Assembly: GCF_030997045.1 (NCBI RefSeq)
Contig: NZ_CP116899.1
Coordinates: forward strand, 4,426,001 to 4,490,000
Source: Microbulbifer sp. TB1203
GTDB lineage: Bacteria > Pseudomonadota > Gammaproteobacteria > Pseudomonadales > Cellvibrionaceae
DNA length: 64,000 bases
Reading direction: 5' to 3'
Positions 32,125 to 40,011 of the stretch are shown here, piece by piece (within the stretch, counting starts at the first letter, position 1; every line of letters starts with the position of its first letter). The notes beneath the pieces were generated by a model, which saw only the letters and a list, made by a program, of their open reading frames with translations, was not told the origin of the DNA and searched no databases. The translations under genes were made by a program, and so were the position numbers.

Positions 32125-32778
32125 ATGCGACTATTTTCTTACACCATACCTTTTGATGCAGGATCGGCTCCAAACCCTTATTGGAATCTGTGTACATTAA
32201 CGATTTGTAAGCCAGTAATACGACGCGTCGCCGAAATAGGTGATTGGCTGGTAGGCTTGCGGAGTGACAGTGTTGTTTACGCTATGAAAGTAACTGATAA
32301 GAGGAGTCTTGCTGATCACGATAAATTTTGCCGCTCCAACCTGGTAGGGAAAATTCCATTATGGTCATCAAAAGATTACCGTAGGAAGGTAGGTGATTGC
32401 ATATATGACTACTCTAATGGCGGGAACCCAGTTCTTAGAGAAAGTGTTCACGACCACGGCAATATACCTACTGATCTGGGTGGAAGATTTTCGCTAATGT
32501 CTGAGGATTTTTATTACTTCGGTAAAGATGCTATTCCCCTGCCTTGTGAGTTATTGCCTATAGTGCATAAACGAGGACACAGATCCAATGCAAATGCACC
32601 TTACCTAGATAGCTTTATAAGTTGGATACGTGGACATGAACACGCACATAACCAAGTTATCGCGGATCCACACATGAAAGAACAAATGGTAGATCAATCT
32701 TGCCACTCATCTTGCTCTCAACAAGATAGAATCGCTGCTGAGGAAGATGAAAGACAGTTTCAGTGTGAAAGAGCCTAA
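32125..32778 (+). CDS. Nmad2-like (nucleotide modification associated domain 2) protein
   Basis: This 217-residue protein has an N-terminus, MRLFSYTIPFDAGSAPNPYW followed by NLCTLTICKPVIRRVAEIGDWLVG, that follows the pattern I know for Nmad2-type domains (Y-x-FAPNPF, CTLA-CKP-IR, GDWV-G), with further matches at VVYAMKVTDK and the DNIYHRD-like DCIYDYSNGG. Such domains were described by comparative genomics near phage and DNA base-modification genes; their activity is unproven. The stop codon lies inside the attC core at 32773, so this is a gene-cassette ORF. The C-terminal 40 residues (Cys/Gln-rich) look unrelated to the domain. Confidence 0.6.
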   Translation: MRLFSYTIPFDAGSAPNPYWNLCTLTICKPVIRRVAEIGDWLVGLRSDSVVYAMKVTDKRSLADHDKFCRSNLVGKIPLWSSKDYRRKVGDCIYDYSNGGNPVLRESVHDHGNIPTDLGGRFSLMSEDFYYFGKDAIPLPCELLPIVHKRGHRSNANAPYLDSFISWIRGHEHAHNQVIADPHMKEQMVDQSCHSSCSQQDRIAAEEDERQFQCERA

Positions 32779-32869
32779 CAAGAAAATTATGTCACAGCGC
32801 AATCGCTGCTGGGGCCTCCATTACGGCACGTCGCGCCTTCACTACAGCTCCATATTTGGGGCGTTAGCT
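32773..32869. repeat. attC recombination site 1
   Basis: 97 bp. The left core is GCCTAAC (32773-32779) with the preceding gene's TAA inside it, and the right core is GTTAGCT (32863-32869). AACAAGAAAATTATG beside the left core pairs imperfectly with CATATTTGGGGCGTT at the right. The centre holds CAGCGCAATCGCTG and GGCACGTCGCGCC hairpins. This is the organisation of an integron attC site. No intI gene is in the window. Confidence 0.72.
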
Positions 32870-32883
32870 GTAGAGTGAGTGTT

Positions 32884-33318
32884 GTGAAACATATACTTAC
32901 AATATTGTCCATACTTCTATCCGCTTGTGCTGCGGCTCCGGCTTCACAGGACAGGCAGCCTATCCACTATGATACTGGCTCATCGTCTGACGAAGATGAT
33001 CACACCTATTCGATTGAGACAGACAGCGAAGAGACGATTAGTTTAAAAATCAGAATATCTAATGCTGCTGGTGATACTCTTTGCGATAAAGGCCATATCT
33101 ACACTCAGGATACAATTTCAGCTACTGACCCTGCTAAAAGGAACTTCAGTTTCAGTCGTAAAGGCTCGCCAAACATAGCTCTCTATGAATGGCATCTGTG
33201 CTTTATTAAAGATGGAGTGGTGTACAGAGGGTGGCGAGGCTTTGATCCTGGTCCGAATACTGTTCTAAAAGTCAAGCTTTATTTCGACAGAGCAGCTATC
33301 TGTCAAAAATACAGATAG
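32884..33318 (+). CDS. Small lipoprotein in a gene cassette
   Basis: About 144 residues from GTG 32884 (VKHILTILSILLSAC, lipobox LLSAC). The mature part is acidic at its start (SSSDEDDHTYS) and then beta-rich (TISLKIRISNAAGDTL, YEWHLCFIKDGVVYRGW, TVLKVKLYFDRA), suggesting a small beta-sandwich. The family is not recognised. It begins 15 bases after attC site 1, so it is the first gene of the next cassette, followed after 4 bases by the 33323 gene. AT-rich, unlike the flanking hydrolase loci. Confidence 0.6.
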   Translation: MKHILTILSILLSACAAAPASQDRQPIHYDTGSSSDEDDHTYSIETDSEETISLKIRISNAAGDTLCDKGHIYTQDTISATDPAKRNFSFSRKGSPNIALYEWHLCFIKDGVVYRGWRGFDPGPNTVLKVKLYFDRAAICQKYR

Positions 33319-33322
33319 ATAT

Positions 33323-34177
33323 ATGTGCAAAACAAATATCGTTACACACTTGGAAGAGAATTATTCCGAGTCCGCGCAATATTGCTGGAACGAGGATACT
33401 TGTCGCCGCTTCGAAAGTGGCAACGAATATAGTATGTTCTTGGCGAGAGGTGCAAAAAATGTCGCTCTATTTAAAACATCTGAACCTAAAGAAATAGTTA
33501 CCTTGACAGTACCTTATGAGTATATTGGAGATAAGGCAGCAGAAGAATTGAAAATGGCATGGATTGGTGAGCAGGAAGAATATTGTTCAAAGGAGCCGGC
33601 ACGATTTAAAAGCTGGTGTGAAGCCGAGTTGCTTGAGCTAAAAAGTTCACTCAACAACCATAATGAATGGAGGTATCGTTTAACTGAAAAGGCATTAACT
33701 GATAGCTTCCAGAAACTATCGGCTCAAAAAGTTATCTTTAAAGACACTAGTCATTTGGATTACACAACTACCTACAAATTCACGCCGCATGAATATAACG
33801 CTAACCAGGTGTTCTTTTATTCTATTGAGTGCCCAGCTAAACTACGAAAGCAAAAAGAAGCGATCTGCACATTGATTTTGAATCAGGCGTTCTATAGCGA
33901 GAATCCATCTGAATATTTTTATATAGAAAAAACATCCGATGTTGAGACGGCAATTTGGGCGTATGCAGCGCATAAGGATATTCCGGTAATTCCAGCAAAT
34001 GATTGGATGGAGCGTTGGCTAGAACATCCGCATCGTGTCTCTACAGTTGAAATCGACGATGACATTGCCAAGTTCTCGTACCACTCAGGCGGATGTTGGC
34101 ATCAAGTTTGGTATAGAATCGTTGGTAATAATGAGAAATTAGAATTCATTAAAACGACGGGCGGGTTTTGCGTTTAG
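33323..34177 (+). CDS. Hypothetical protein, second gene of the cassette
   Basis: 284 residues, starting MCKTNIVTHLEENYSESAQY. It has no signal peptide, membrane helix or motif that I recognise. Seven cysteines are scattered through it, and the C-terminus is Trp/Cys-rich (YHSGGCWHQVWYRIVG). It follows the small lipoprotein gene by 4 bases, so the two are probably co-transcribed. There is no clear SD. From 34178 to 34330 no gene is seen and no full attC site is evident, only a GTTTAGGC at the stop codon. Confidence 0.5.
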   Translation: MCKTNIVTHLEENYSESAQYCWNEDTCRRFESGNEYSMFLARGAKNVALFKTSEPKEIVTLTVPYEYIGDKAAEELKMAWIGEQEEYCSKEPARFKSWCEAELLELKSSLNNHNEWRYRLTEKALTDSFQKLSAQKVIFKDTSHLDYTTTYKFTPHEYNANQVFFYSIECPAKLRKQKEAICTLILNQAFYSENPSEYFYIEKTSDVETAIWAYAAHKDIPVIPANDWMERWLEHPHRVSTVEIDDDIAKFSYHSGGCWHQVWYRIVGNNEKLEFIKTTGGFCV

Positions 34178-34330
34178 GCACGGATTGTGGAGTAGATCCG
34201 CGCGGAAGAGAGTACAACCGAGGAATCGAGTTCGGGAAAACTGCACATCCGGGGCTGTGTCGGGGCCTTGGGTAGCCGGGGTTCCTACAGCAAGAACGTT
34301 CTCAATTAATGGCATCAAAAAGGAGTCGAA

Positions 34331-34864
34331 ATGCAGCTTTCACATATTGAGACAATCAGTAAGTACGAAGAACTTGGACGTCAAGCGCGCGAAATGGCAT
34401 CACGGAGTTTACCGAGGCACTTGCTTGGAAAAGTATGCCTTGAAGCTATAGATCACAAAGCACTTGCCGCATTTAGATCTATAGATCTTTCTCAAGAAAG
34501 AGTAGTGAGTTGGAATTGGAATTTTGCCAATCGCTACAAAATTTTCTATCCAAAAGCTTTTGACTTGTCTGTTTGGCATGGAAACACACTTTGCTCATTG
34601 ACATTAGGTCGTCCAACCTACAAGGGAGCAGCCGTTCGGCTTGATTTCATAGAGCGCTTTAATAAGCACGTACTATTTGCCAATGACATGTTCCCTATAT
34701 CCCTTTTAACATATGAAGCATACGCAAGACTTATTGGTGCTGCTCAAATTAGGATTATGGACCCGCTCAATGAAAGGTTGGTGAAATACTATTCATCCTA
34801 TGGCGGGTTTGAGTATTGCAGATCAAGGCAAGGTGTTCCACATTATTTGGTGAAAAATATATGA
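34331..34864 (+). CDS. Hypothetical protein, possible GNAT-like fold
   Basis: 177 residues, start ATG 34331 after AAAAAGGAG (good SD). The C-terminal third (YEAYARLIGAAQIRIMDPL, NERLVKYYSSYGGFEY) resembles the end of GNAT acetyltransferases, where a helix and a 'Y-x-x-xGF' strand close the fold. The N-terminal acetyl-CoA-binding motif is not clear, so this is only a suggestion. It overlaps the next small ORF by ATGA, giving translational coupling, and the pair is closed by attC site 2, as in a two-gene cassette. Confidence 0.5.
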   Translation: MQLSHIETISKYEELGRQAREMASRSLPRHLLGKVCLEAIDHKALAAFRSIDLSQERVVSWNWNFANRYKIFYPKAFDLSVWHGNTLCSLTLGRPTYKGAAVRLDFIERFNKHVLFANDMFPISLLTYEAYARLIGAAQIRIMDPLNERLVKYYSSYGGFEYCRSRQGVPHYLVKNI

Positions 34865-35022
34865 ATGATCAAGATAAATTAAAGAAAATAGAAGAAGAAT
34901 TAAAGAAATCTTCTGAAGAGCTGTTTAAGCCTCGACCTAAAGATATTGAGGAGGAGCTGGATAAAAAAGATACATTCGGTTCTCCTGACAACCTCATAGA
35001 TCGGAGCGATGAGGAAGAGTAA
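34861..35022 (+). CDS. Small highly charged protein (53 residues)
   Basis: ATG 34861 overlaps the stop of the previous gene (ATGA). The protein (MNDQDKLKKIEEELKKSSEE ... LIDRSDEEE) is rich in Glu, Lys and Asp and probably forms one helix or coiled coil. Its stop (35020-35022) is next to the left core of attC site 2. A small acidic coupled ORF could be an inhibitor or chaperone of the upstream protein. That is speculation from arrangement only. Confidence 0.55.
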   Translation: MNDQDKLKKIEEELKKSSEELFKPRPKDIEEELDKKDTFGSPDNLIDRSDEEE

Positions 35023-35138
35023 GTTAACCCGTCACTGTAAGGGACAGTCTGCTTTGTGCATATTTTATACAATCGCTACGCTCGAATTTTTGTATAAACG
35101 ATACACAAAGCAAACGGCCATTAAGCTCAGTGTTAGCT
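35021..35138. repeat. attC recombination site 2
   Basis: About 118 bp. The left core is GTTAAC (35023-35028) beside the preceding stop codon. The right core is GTTAGCT (35132-35138), and CACTGTAA near the left pairs with the CTCAGTG near the right. The inner stem is TGCTTTGTG (35050-35058) with CACAAAGCA (35104-35112), plus TTATACAA with TTGTATAA. The whole folds as one long imperfect hairpin. IS copy 3 is inserted 35 bp further on. Confidence 0.65.
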
Positions 35139-35173
35139 TGAATAAAGAATAGTCGGGGCATGGGGTCAGGCCT

Positions 35174-36730
35174 GAATGGCACTGACTTAAGCGTAAGTGT
35201 TTGAAAAGTATAAAGAAAGGCTGGTTCCGTGATAAGCTAATTGCGACCAAACAAAACGCTAATCACGGAGGACCAGCCTACATGCATCCTAATAAGAAAC
35301 ATGCCAGCATTCAACGGTGTCGGATCAAGAAATGCGCAGAGCGTACCAATTCCTACGATTTCTTCAATTTACTGACAAGCAAGGAACTGTTCGAGATTGT
35401 TGAAGGGCTGCTTCCAGATCATCGTGAACGAACCTTTCCGCCCACAGAAACACTTTCCATGTTCCTGGCGCAAGCGATGCATGCCGATCGCTCCTGCCAG
35501 AATATTGTCAATCAAGCTGCCATAGCGCGCCTCACTGGCGACTTACCCCCGATCAGCACCGGTACCAGTGCCTACTGTAAAGCCCGCAAGAGGTTGCCAC
35601 TAGAAATGATTTCCGAACTGGTTCGGTTCACCGGTAAGCTGACAAGCGCTACGGCCTCTGATCACTGGAAATGGCGAGGACGGCCAGTGAAACTGATAGA
35701 TGGAACTACGACGACAATGCCGGACACAGTGGAAAACCAAAAGGTTTTCCCCCAGCAGCAGGCCCAAGCCCCAGGGCTTGGTTTTCCGATCTGTCGTATC
35801 GTCGGAGTTGTATGCCTGGGCAGCGGGACCATTTTGGATGCTGGCATAGGTCCTTATCGCGGCAAGGGAAGCGGAGAACAGTCGCTTCTACGGTCGATAA
35901 TCGGTTGCTTTGAGGAAGGTGATGTTGCCATAGGAGACGCTTGTTATCCCAGCTATTTCCTGCTTGCAGAGCTTGTATCGAAGGGAGTTGACTGCATCTT
36001 TGAACAAAATGGGATGCGTAAAAAGTTGACTGACTTTCGTAAAGGAAAAAGGCTTGGCCCAAAAGATCACTTGGTCACTTATTGTAAGCCGAAGCAAAAA
36101 CCGAATTGGATGACAGAAGATTCCTATCGTGCTGCGCCGGACTCCGTTACTATGCGTGAGATCAAGGTCGGCGGAAAAATTTTGGTTACAACCTTTCTCT
36201 CTGAAGGCGATGCACCAAGGAAAGCAATAAAGGATTTATACAAAAGCCGCTGGCATATTGAGCTTGATTTTCGCAACATAAAGACCACACTCGGCATGGA
36301 AATTTTAAGCTGTAAGACTCCAGACATGGTCATCAAGGAAATCTGGGTCTATTTTCTGGCGCACAATCTGATCAGAACAATAATGGCTGAGGCGGCATCC
36401 CTATCAGAAATTCTTCCTCGCCAACTGAGCTTCAAGCACTGTCTACAGCTGTGGCAGGCATGCCGTCAGCGCTCTTTTGATATCAGCGACAATGAGAAGT
36501 TGTTAGTGCTGTTGCATATGATTGCAAAAAATATCGTCGGTAACCGACCTGGCAGGATTGAGCCACGAGCGATAAAGCGACGACCAAAGCCTTATTCGCT
36601 CCTGATGCTGCCGCGAGAACAAGCGAGGGCGTATGTGAGAAAACATGGGCACCCTCCAAAGCAGCGGATGGGGCTGGCCGCATAAAATGTGCCGCACACT
36701 CAATAACTTACGCTTAAGTCAGTGCCATTC
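35174..36730 (+). mobile_element. IS4-family insertion sequence, copy 3
   Basis: 1557 bp with the same terminal inverted repeats. The left flank is GGGGTCAGGCCT and the right flank is ATGTCTGACCCC, so it again sits in the REP-like palindrome, here with a diverged right half. It is apparently identical to copy 2 and in the same orientation, so recombination between them would delete about 6.6 kb carrying the cassette genes. Confidence 0.9.
35282..36685 (+). CDS. IS4-family DDE transposase (copy 3)
   Basis: 467 residues, indistinguishable from copy 2 at protein level, including the Val variant and the intact YREK signature. The start is the ATG after GGAGG; the leader hairpin covers 35218-35279. 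Confidence 0.92.
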   Translation: MHPNKKHASIQRCRIKKCAERTNSYDFFNLLTSKELFEIVEGLLPDHRERTFPPTETLSMFLAQAMHADRSCQNIVNQAAIARLTGDLPPISTGTSAYCKARKRLPLEMISELVRFTGKLTSATASDHWKWRGRPVKLIDGTTTTMPDTVENQKVFPQQQAQAPGLGFPICRIVGVVCLGSGTILDAGIGPYRGKGSGEQSLLRSIIGCFEEGDVAIGDACYPSYFLLAELVSKGVDCIFEQNGMRKKLTDFRKGKRLGPKDHLVTYCKPKQKPNWMTEDSYRAAPDSVTMREIKVGGKILVTTFLSEGDAPRKAIKDLYKSRWHIELDFRNIKTTLGMEILSCKTPDMVIKEIWVYFLAHNLIRTIMAEAASLSEILPRQLSFKHCLQLWQACRQRSFDISDNEKLLVLLHMIAKNIVGNRPGRIEPRAIKRRPKPYSLLMLPREQARAYVRKHGHPPKQRMGLAA

Positions 36731-36771
36731 ATGTCTGACCCCGTCATACCGTCACCCGTAAAGGAAAAAAC

Positions 36772-37485
36772 ATGAGCTTCACTTTCAATGCCGCGGTTGC
36801 CGCATCGAATGGGATCACCATCACGGCCTCGATGGTTTGCTGTTGTGCGTACCTGTACAAGTATCGTTGGCGGGACCTCAAGGCGCGGCCCTTGATGGCC
36901 AGTACGCTGATTATCACACTGACGATTCTGATGTTTGTGCTCCAAGTGACTTACCCCAAGGTTCTCGAAGCTCTTCGCCTGAATGTAGATGATCTAGAAG
37001 CGGGAGAATGGTGGAGGCTTGTTACACCAATATTCGTGCAGGTGCATGGAGTGTTCCAGTTTTTTATCAACATGATATTCCTCGTCGTATTTCTACCCAT
37101 GGCCGAGCGGATATATGGGTCAAGGATATGGTTCCTGTATCTCGTGCCGGGCGTGGTTGGCCAACTCGTGAATAGCGCGTGGAATCCAGGTGGAGGGGGC
37201 TCTTCTACCGCCGTCTTCGGTGTGATGGGATCAGTGCTGGTGTACGTATTGTGGTACCGAAAGAGCGCGCCGAAGCAGTATCCCATCTTCGCGGTTCTCG
37301 GCATTTTGGGCGCAGTGGTCATGATCTTCACGAACGACGGACATGGCCCTGGGTTGCTCACCGGTGCTGCGCTCGCAGCGCTGATCTGTTGGCTATCGCC
37401 TCCAGAACAGCCGAACAATGCGCTACAGGCGACGTGCGAGCGGAGGCATGGGGTCAGGCCGTACAATTCGCATAAGTTGGATTAG
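36772..37485 (+). CDS. Rhomboid-like multi-pass membrane protein
   Basis: 237 residues, start ATG 36772 after AAAGGA. Five to six membrane segments are visible. The order EWWRLVTPIFVQVHGVFQFF-N, GSRIWFLYLVPGVVGQL, GGGGSSTAVFGVMGSVL and DGHGPGLLTGAALAALI follows the rhomboid intramembrane serine protease pattern (TM2 His/Asn, GxSx, TM6 His). The serine could be one of the two in GGSSTAVFG and the histidine that in GHGPG, but the spacing is unusual, so activity is uncertain. The tail (PNNALQATCERRHGVRPYNS) reads into a REP-like GCATGGGGTCAGGCC, so the original C-terminus was replaced. Confidence 0.65.
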   Translation: MSFTFNAAVAASNGITITASMVCCCAYLYKYRWRDLKARPLMASTLIITLTILMFVLQVTYPKVLEALRLNVDDLEAGEWWRLVTPIFVQVHGVFQFFINMIFLVVFLPMAERIYGSRIWFLYLVPGVVGQLVNSAWNPGGGGSSTAVFGVMGSVLVYVLWYRKSAPKQYPIFAVLGILGAVVMIFTNDGHGPGLLTGAALAALICWLSPPEQPNNALQATCERRHGVRPYNSHKLD

Positions 37486-37582
37486 TTCAGCGGAAACAAG
37501 TCATCATTCACCAATCCGTTGCGAATTTGAGTACCGTTAGTGCCATTGAGGCCTGTCCCCGTCACCCCAACTCTCTCCTGTA

Positions 37583-37737
37583 TAGGAGGCCGGCGATCAC
37601 TTTGACCAAAAGCGGAAGTCACACATGAATCCCCTGTAACCTTGACGTGACAGGGGGTGCGGGCATTCTGTGCGAAATTTCACCAGAGATATCGGCCTGG
37701 GGCAAAGTGGCTGGGGGCCACTATATAAATGTTAGGC
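37583..37737. repeat. Module A with attC-like 3' core GTTAGGC
   Basis: 37583-37686 matches 23986-24090. Then AGATATCGGCCTGGGGC, a hairpin AGTGGC/GCCACT and TATATAAATGTTAGGC follow, as at 32051-32101. GTTAGGC is at 37731-37737. The 37486-37897 gap also holds, near 37535-37560, a diverged IS4-type end (AGTGCCATTGAGGCCTG), and two inverted repeats before the next gene: TATTCAT/ATGAATA at 37832-37859 and CTATGG/CCATAG at 37867-37888. Confidence 0.5.
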
Positions 37738-37897
37738 AGCGCAGGCGGCATGCCATCGCGGCCAGGGGAGGTCCGCTTTCGGCCCATTTTTGGATTCGCC
37801 CTCGGAGGACGGATTCATGGATATTCGAGTATATTCATCTTTCTATTCCGGAATGAATACGAAAGACTATGGTTAAATTCAGCCATAGGAGCAAGCA

Positions 37898-38596
37898 ATG
37901 AACTTTGGGGAAAAGCTCAAGCAACTACGACAAGACCAAAATCTCACACAGCCACAGTTGGCCGAGGCGGTCGGGATTGAGCAGTCGTACCTGTCGAAGC
38001 TCGAGAATGGAAAATGCCTGCCTTCAAGTGATGTGTTCAGCCGAATCCTGGAGGTCTTTCGGCTCGGTGTGGGCGATTTCGTCGAGGACTTGAATCACCG
38101 GTCTCGGCTTCAGCTTCGCCAAATTCCAGAGGTGGCCCATCACTTTGATCAGCAGAAGCAACTCATCATCGGTAACCGCCGGCGGTGGTTGCTGGGCTCC
38201 GCCTTGTTACTCGCTATCGGAGCGGCGCTCATTTACAGTGGAGCCACGAAGCTTTTCGTACCCGCTATCGTCTACCAATATATGTCTCACGGAATTGTAG
38301 CGGAAGGGGAGCCCAAGGAACTGTTTTCGATCCTCGAGCTATCGTGTACCGGCTCAGCTTGTGAGAGACGGGCTTCTCTTGAGGAGAGGATCGACGAGGA
38401 TTTTCTCACTACGCGCCGGTTTCGAGGTGACGTCTTCAACATACCAGTCGAAGGTGGTTCGCGCACGTACTACCGCAAGACCTCGCGCAGCACCGATCCG
38501 TGGCAAAACAAGGCTGTCGCAGCCTTCGGTGTTCTTTTGACCTTTCTTGGGCTCACCGGAATCGCTCTAGAGAAAAAGCTATCTCGGTTTGAATGA
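37898..38596 (+). CDS. Membrane-anchored XRE-family regulator
   Basis: 232 residues, SD TAGGAGC. It has an N-terminal Cro/CI HTH (MNFGEKLKQLRQDQNLTQPQ, LAEAVGIEQSYLSKLENGK), a linker helix, a first membrane segment (about 88-106, WLLGSALLLAIGAALIYSG), an outer domain of about 85 residues (Cys pair in LSCTGSACERR) and a second membrane segment (about 203-222). The topology puts the DNA-binding part in the cytoplasm and a sensor-like loop outside. Two inverted repeats directly upstream may be its own operator. A conserved HTH plus two-helix form like this occurs in gammaproteobacteria, but its signal is not known. Confidence 0.72.
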   Translation: MNFGEKLKQLRQDQNLTQPQLAEAVGIEQSYLSKLENGKCLPSSDVFSRILEVFRLGVGDFVEDLNHRSRLQLRQIPEVAHHFDQQKQLIIGNRRRWLLGSALLLAIGAALIYSGATKLFVPAIVYQYMSHGIVAEGEPKELFSILELSCTGSACERRASLEERIDEDFLTTRRFRGDVFNIPVEGGSRTYYRKTSRSTDPWQNKAVAAFGVLLTFLGLTGIALEKKLSRFE

Positions 38597-38675
38597 AGTG
38601 GTGTAGAAATTTGGTCGAAAGGAAGCTTTGGGAGGATCGCAATGACACGCGTATAACGCGTCGCTGCATTGCACG

Positions 38676-38899
38676 CAATTGACCCTATGGGGTGGCAAAC
38701 TCCCAATCTGTGGTGGCCGCAAGATCGCTCATGGTGTGTGGCGACAGAGATCGACCTCAATACAACATACATAGGCGCGTCCAGTGACTGCGTTGCGGCT
38801 TTGCTGTCGACGCCAGAACTGGTAGCTGGCAGAGTCAGTTCGACTGAGGGTGTCGGCTATGCAAGCGACCCCTATAACGCCCCAGCACCACGTCCCTGA
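38676..38899 (+). pseudogene. 3' fragment duplicated from the 39283 gene
   Basis: The last 74 codons repeat the C-terminus of the protein at 39283-40011 (WWPQDRSWCVATEIDLNTTY ... YASDPYNAPAP), with changes such as GVGYASD for GIDYASD. There is no proper start codon or SD, so it is a truncated copy. It belongs to the 500-bp direct duplication that continues to about 39177. The 38597-39282 gap contains only this duplication and the start of the intact gene's leader. Confidence 0.75.
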
Positions 38900-39177
38900 A
38901 TTCCAATCTTTTAAATTACCGCACGAGAGTTGCGAACGGAGACGGTTGTGTAGGCCGTAATGCGGAGCTGGAGCTCCGCGGTCCCGGGGGCTACAGGCGG
39001 GAGACGCAGTGGTAGTAGAGTGTGATGTCTGGGCAGATAAGAGCTTTGCGTGGCGCAGTTATTTCTGCTGGTTCATAGGATTGGATGTATAACCAGTATT
39101 TTGCGCGCAAATAACGATACGGTGCAATAGCAGTGGCGCGAAAAACTTTCATGGTGGGTGCCTATCCTGGAGTTTGT
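38676..39177. repeat. Direct duplication, left copy
   Basis: About 500 bp, matching 39788-40287 with an offset of about 1111 bases. It contains the gene fragment above, a GCGGAGCTGGAGCTCCGC palindrome followed by GGTCCCGGGGG, and module C. Scattered substitutions show it is not a recent event. The left copy may have arisen by loss of the 5' part of a second whole gene. Confidence 0.75.
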
Positions 39178-39282
39178 AAGTATGTATTCCGAAGAAAATC
39201 TAGTAAATTCCTTCTACTGATTAAAGTTTCGCGGTTCATTCCGAGCCTGAAAATACGTATAACTTGTTGATCTGTAAGTAAA

Positions 39283-40011
39283 ATGAAACACCATTGTAGC
39301 TACGATGTTCCATCGGATACTGAAGAGGCTGGCTGGATCGCAACCGGATTGGGACGGTTTGAGGAACACGCTGTAACGTCGATTGTTCCCGCCGGTTTTC
39401 CTGCTTATGTGCGGGTCTTCCACCCTGCGTACATTGGCCGTGGGAACAAGAAGCAGGTTGTGCGATGGGCACAGATCGTCGCAGCGAACGGCCAGCAAGC
39501 CAGCCCGCAAATGCAGTTGTGTTCCCTGACTGGCAACTATAAGCAAAACTATCGCGATCAGCCCGGAGTTTTCGACGAACCACCGGAAGTGGGCACGTTA
39601 CCGCCGGACCTGGCCGCCGACTTGGTGAACGTATTGTCTCAACACACGAGTACAGCAACGGAATGCTGGTTTGGCTTCTGGGAGGGATTCGGCGGATTGC
39701 CCCGCTGGGTACAACAAGCCCCCATTTTTGCCGTGCCACAACGTCGCTACCATCTGTTATTCGGCCCAGCTACCGCTGCAGGCGAATCAATTGACCCTAT
39801 GTGGTGGCAAACTCCCAATCTGTGGTGGCCGCAAGATCGCTCATGGTGTGTGGCGACAGAGATCGACCTCAATACAACATACATAGGCGCGTCCAGTGAC
39901 TGCGTTGCGGCTCTGCTGTCGACGCCAGAATTGGAAGCTGGCAGAGTCAGTCCGACTGATGGTATCGACTATGCAAGTGACCCCTATAACGCCCCAGCAC
40001 CGCATCCCTGA
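39283..40011 (+). CDS. Hypothetical protein, Trp-rich, with a truncated duplicate upstream
   Basis: 242 residues, cytoplasmic by appearance. The N-terminal part (GWIATGLGRFEEHAVTSIVP, VRVFHPAYIG) and the C-terminal part (YHLLFGPATAAGES, WWQTPNLWWPQDRSWCVATE, DLNTTYIGASSDCVAALLS) suggest one compact alpha/beta domain. I do not recognise the family with certainty, although similar Trp-rich 'W-P-DRSW-VATEID' proteins occur as hypotheticals in many bacteria. The SD is weak. It is repeated in part upstream (38676-38899). It is typical of accessory gene cassettes, but no attC is clear around it. Confidence 0.6.
   Translation: MKHHCSYDVPSDTEEAGWIATGLGRFEEHAVTSIVPAGFPAYVRVFHPAYIGRGNKKQVVRWAQIVAANGQQASPQMQLCSLTGNYKQNYRDQPGVFDEPPEVGTLPPDLAADLVNVLSQHTSTATECWFGFWEGFGGLPRWVQQAPIFAVPQRRYHLLFGPATAAGESIDPMWWQTPNLWWPQDRSWCVATEIDLNTTYIGASSDCVAALLSTPELEAGRVSPTDGIDYASDPYNAPAPHP

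Noticed and set aside
37179..37475. 98-codon frame inside the rhomboid-like gene
   Set aside because: An alternative frame within a gene whose membrane segments and SD are clear.
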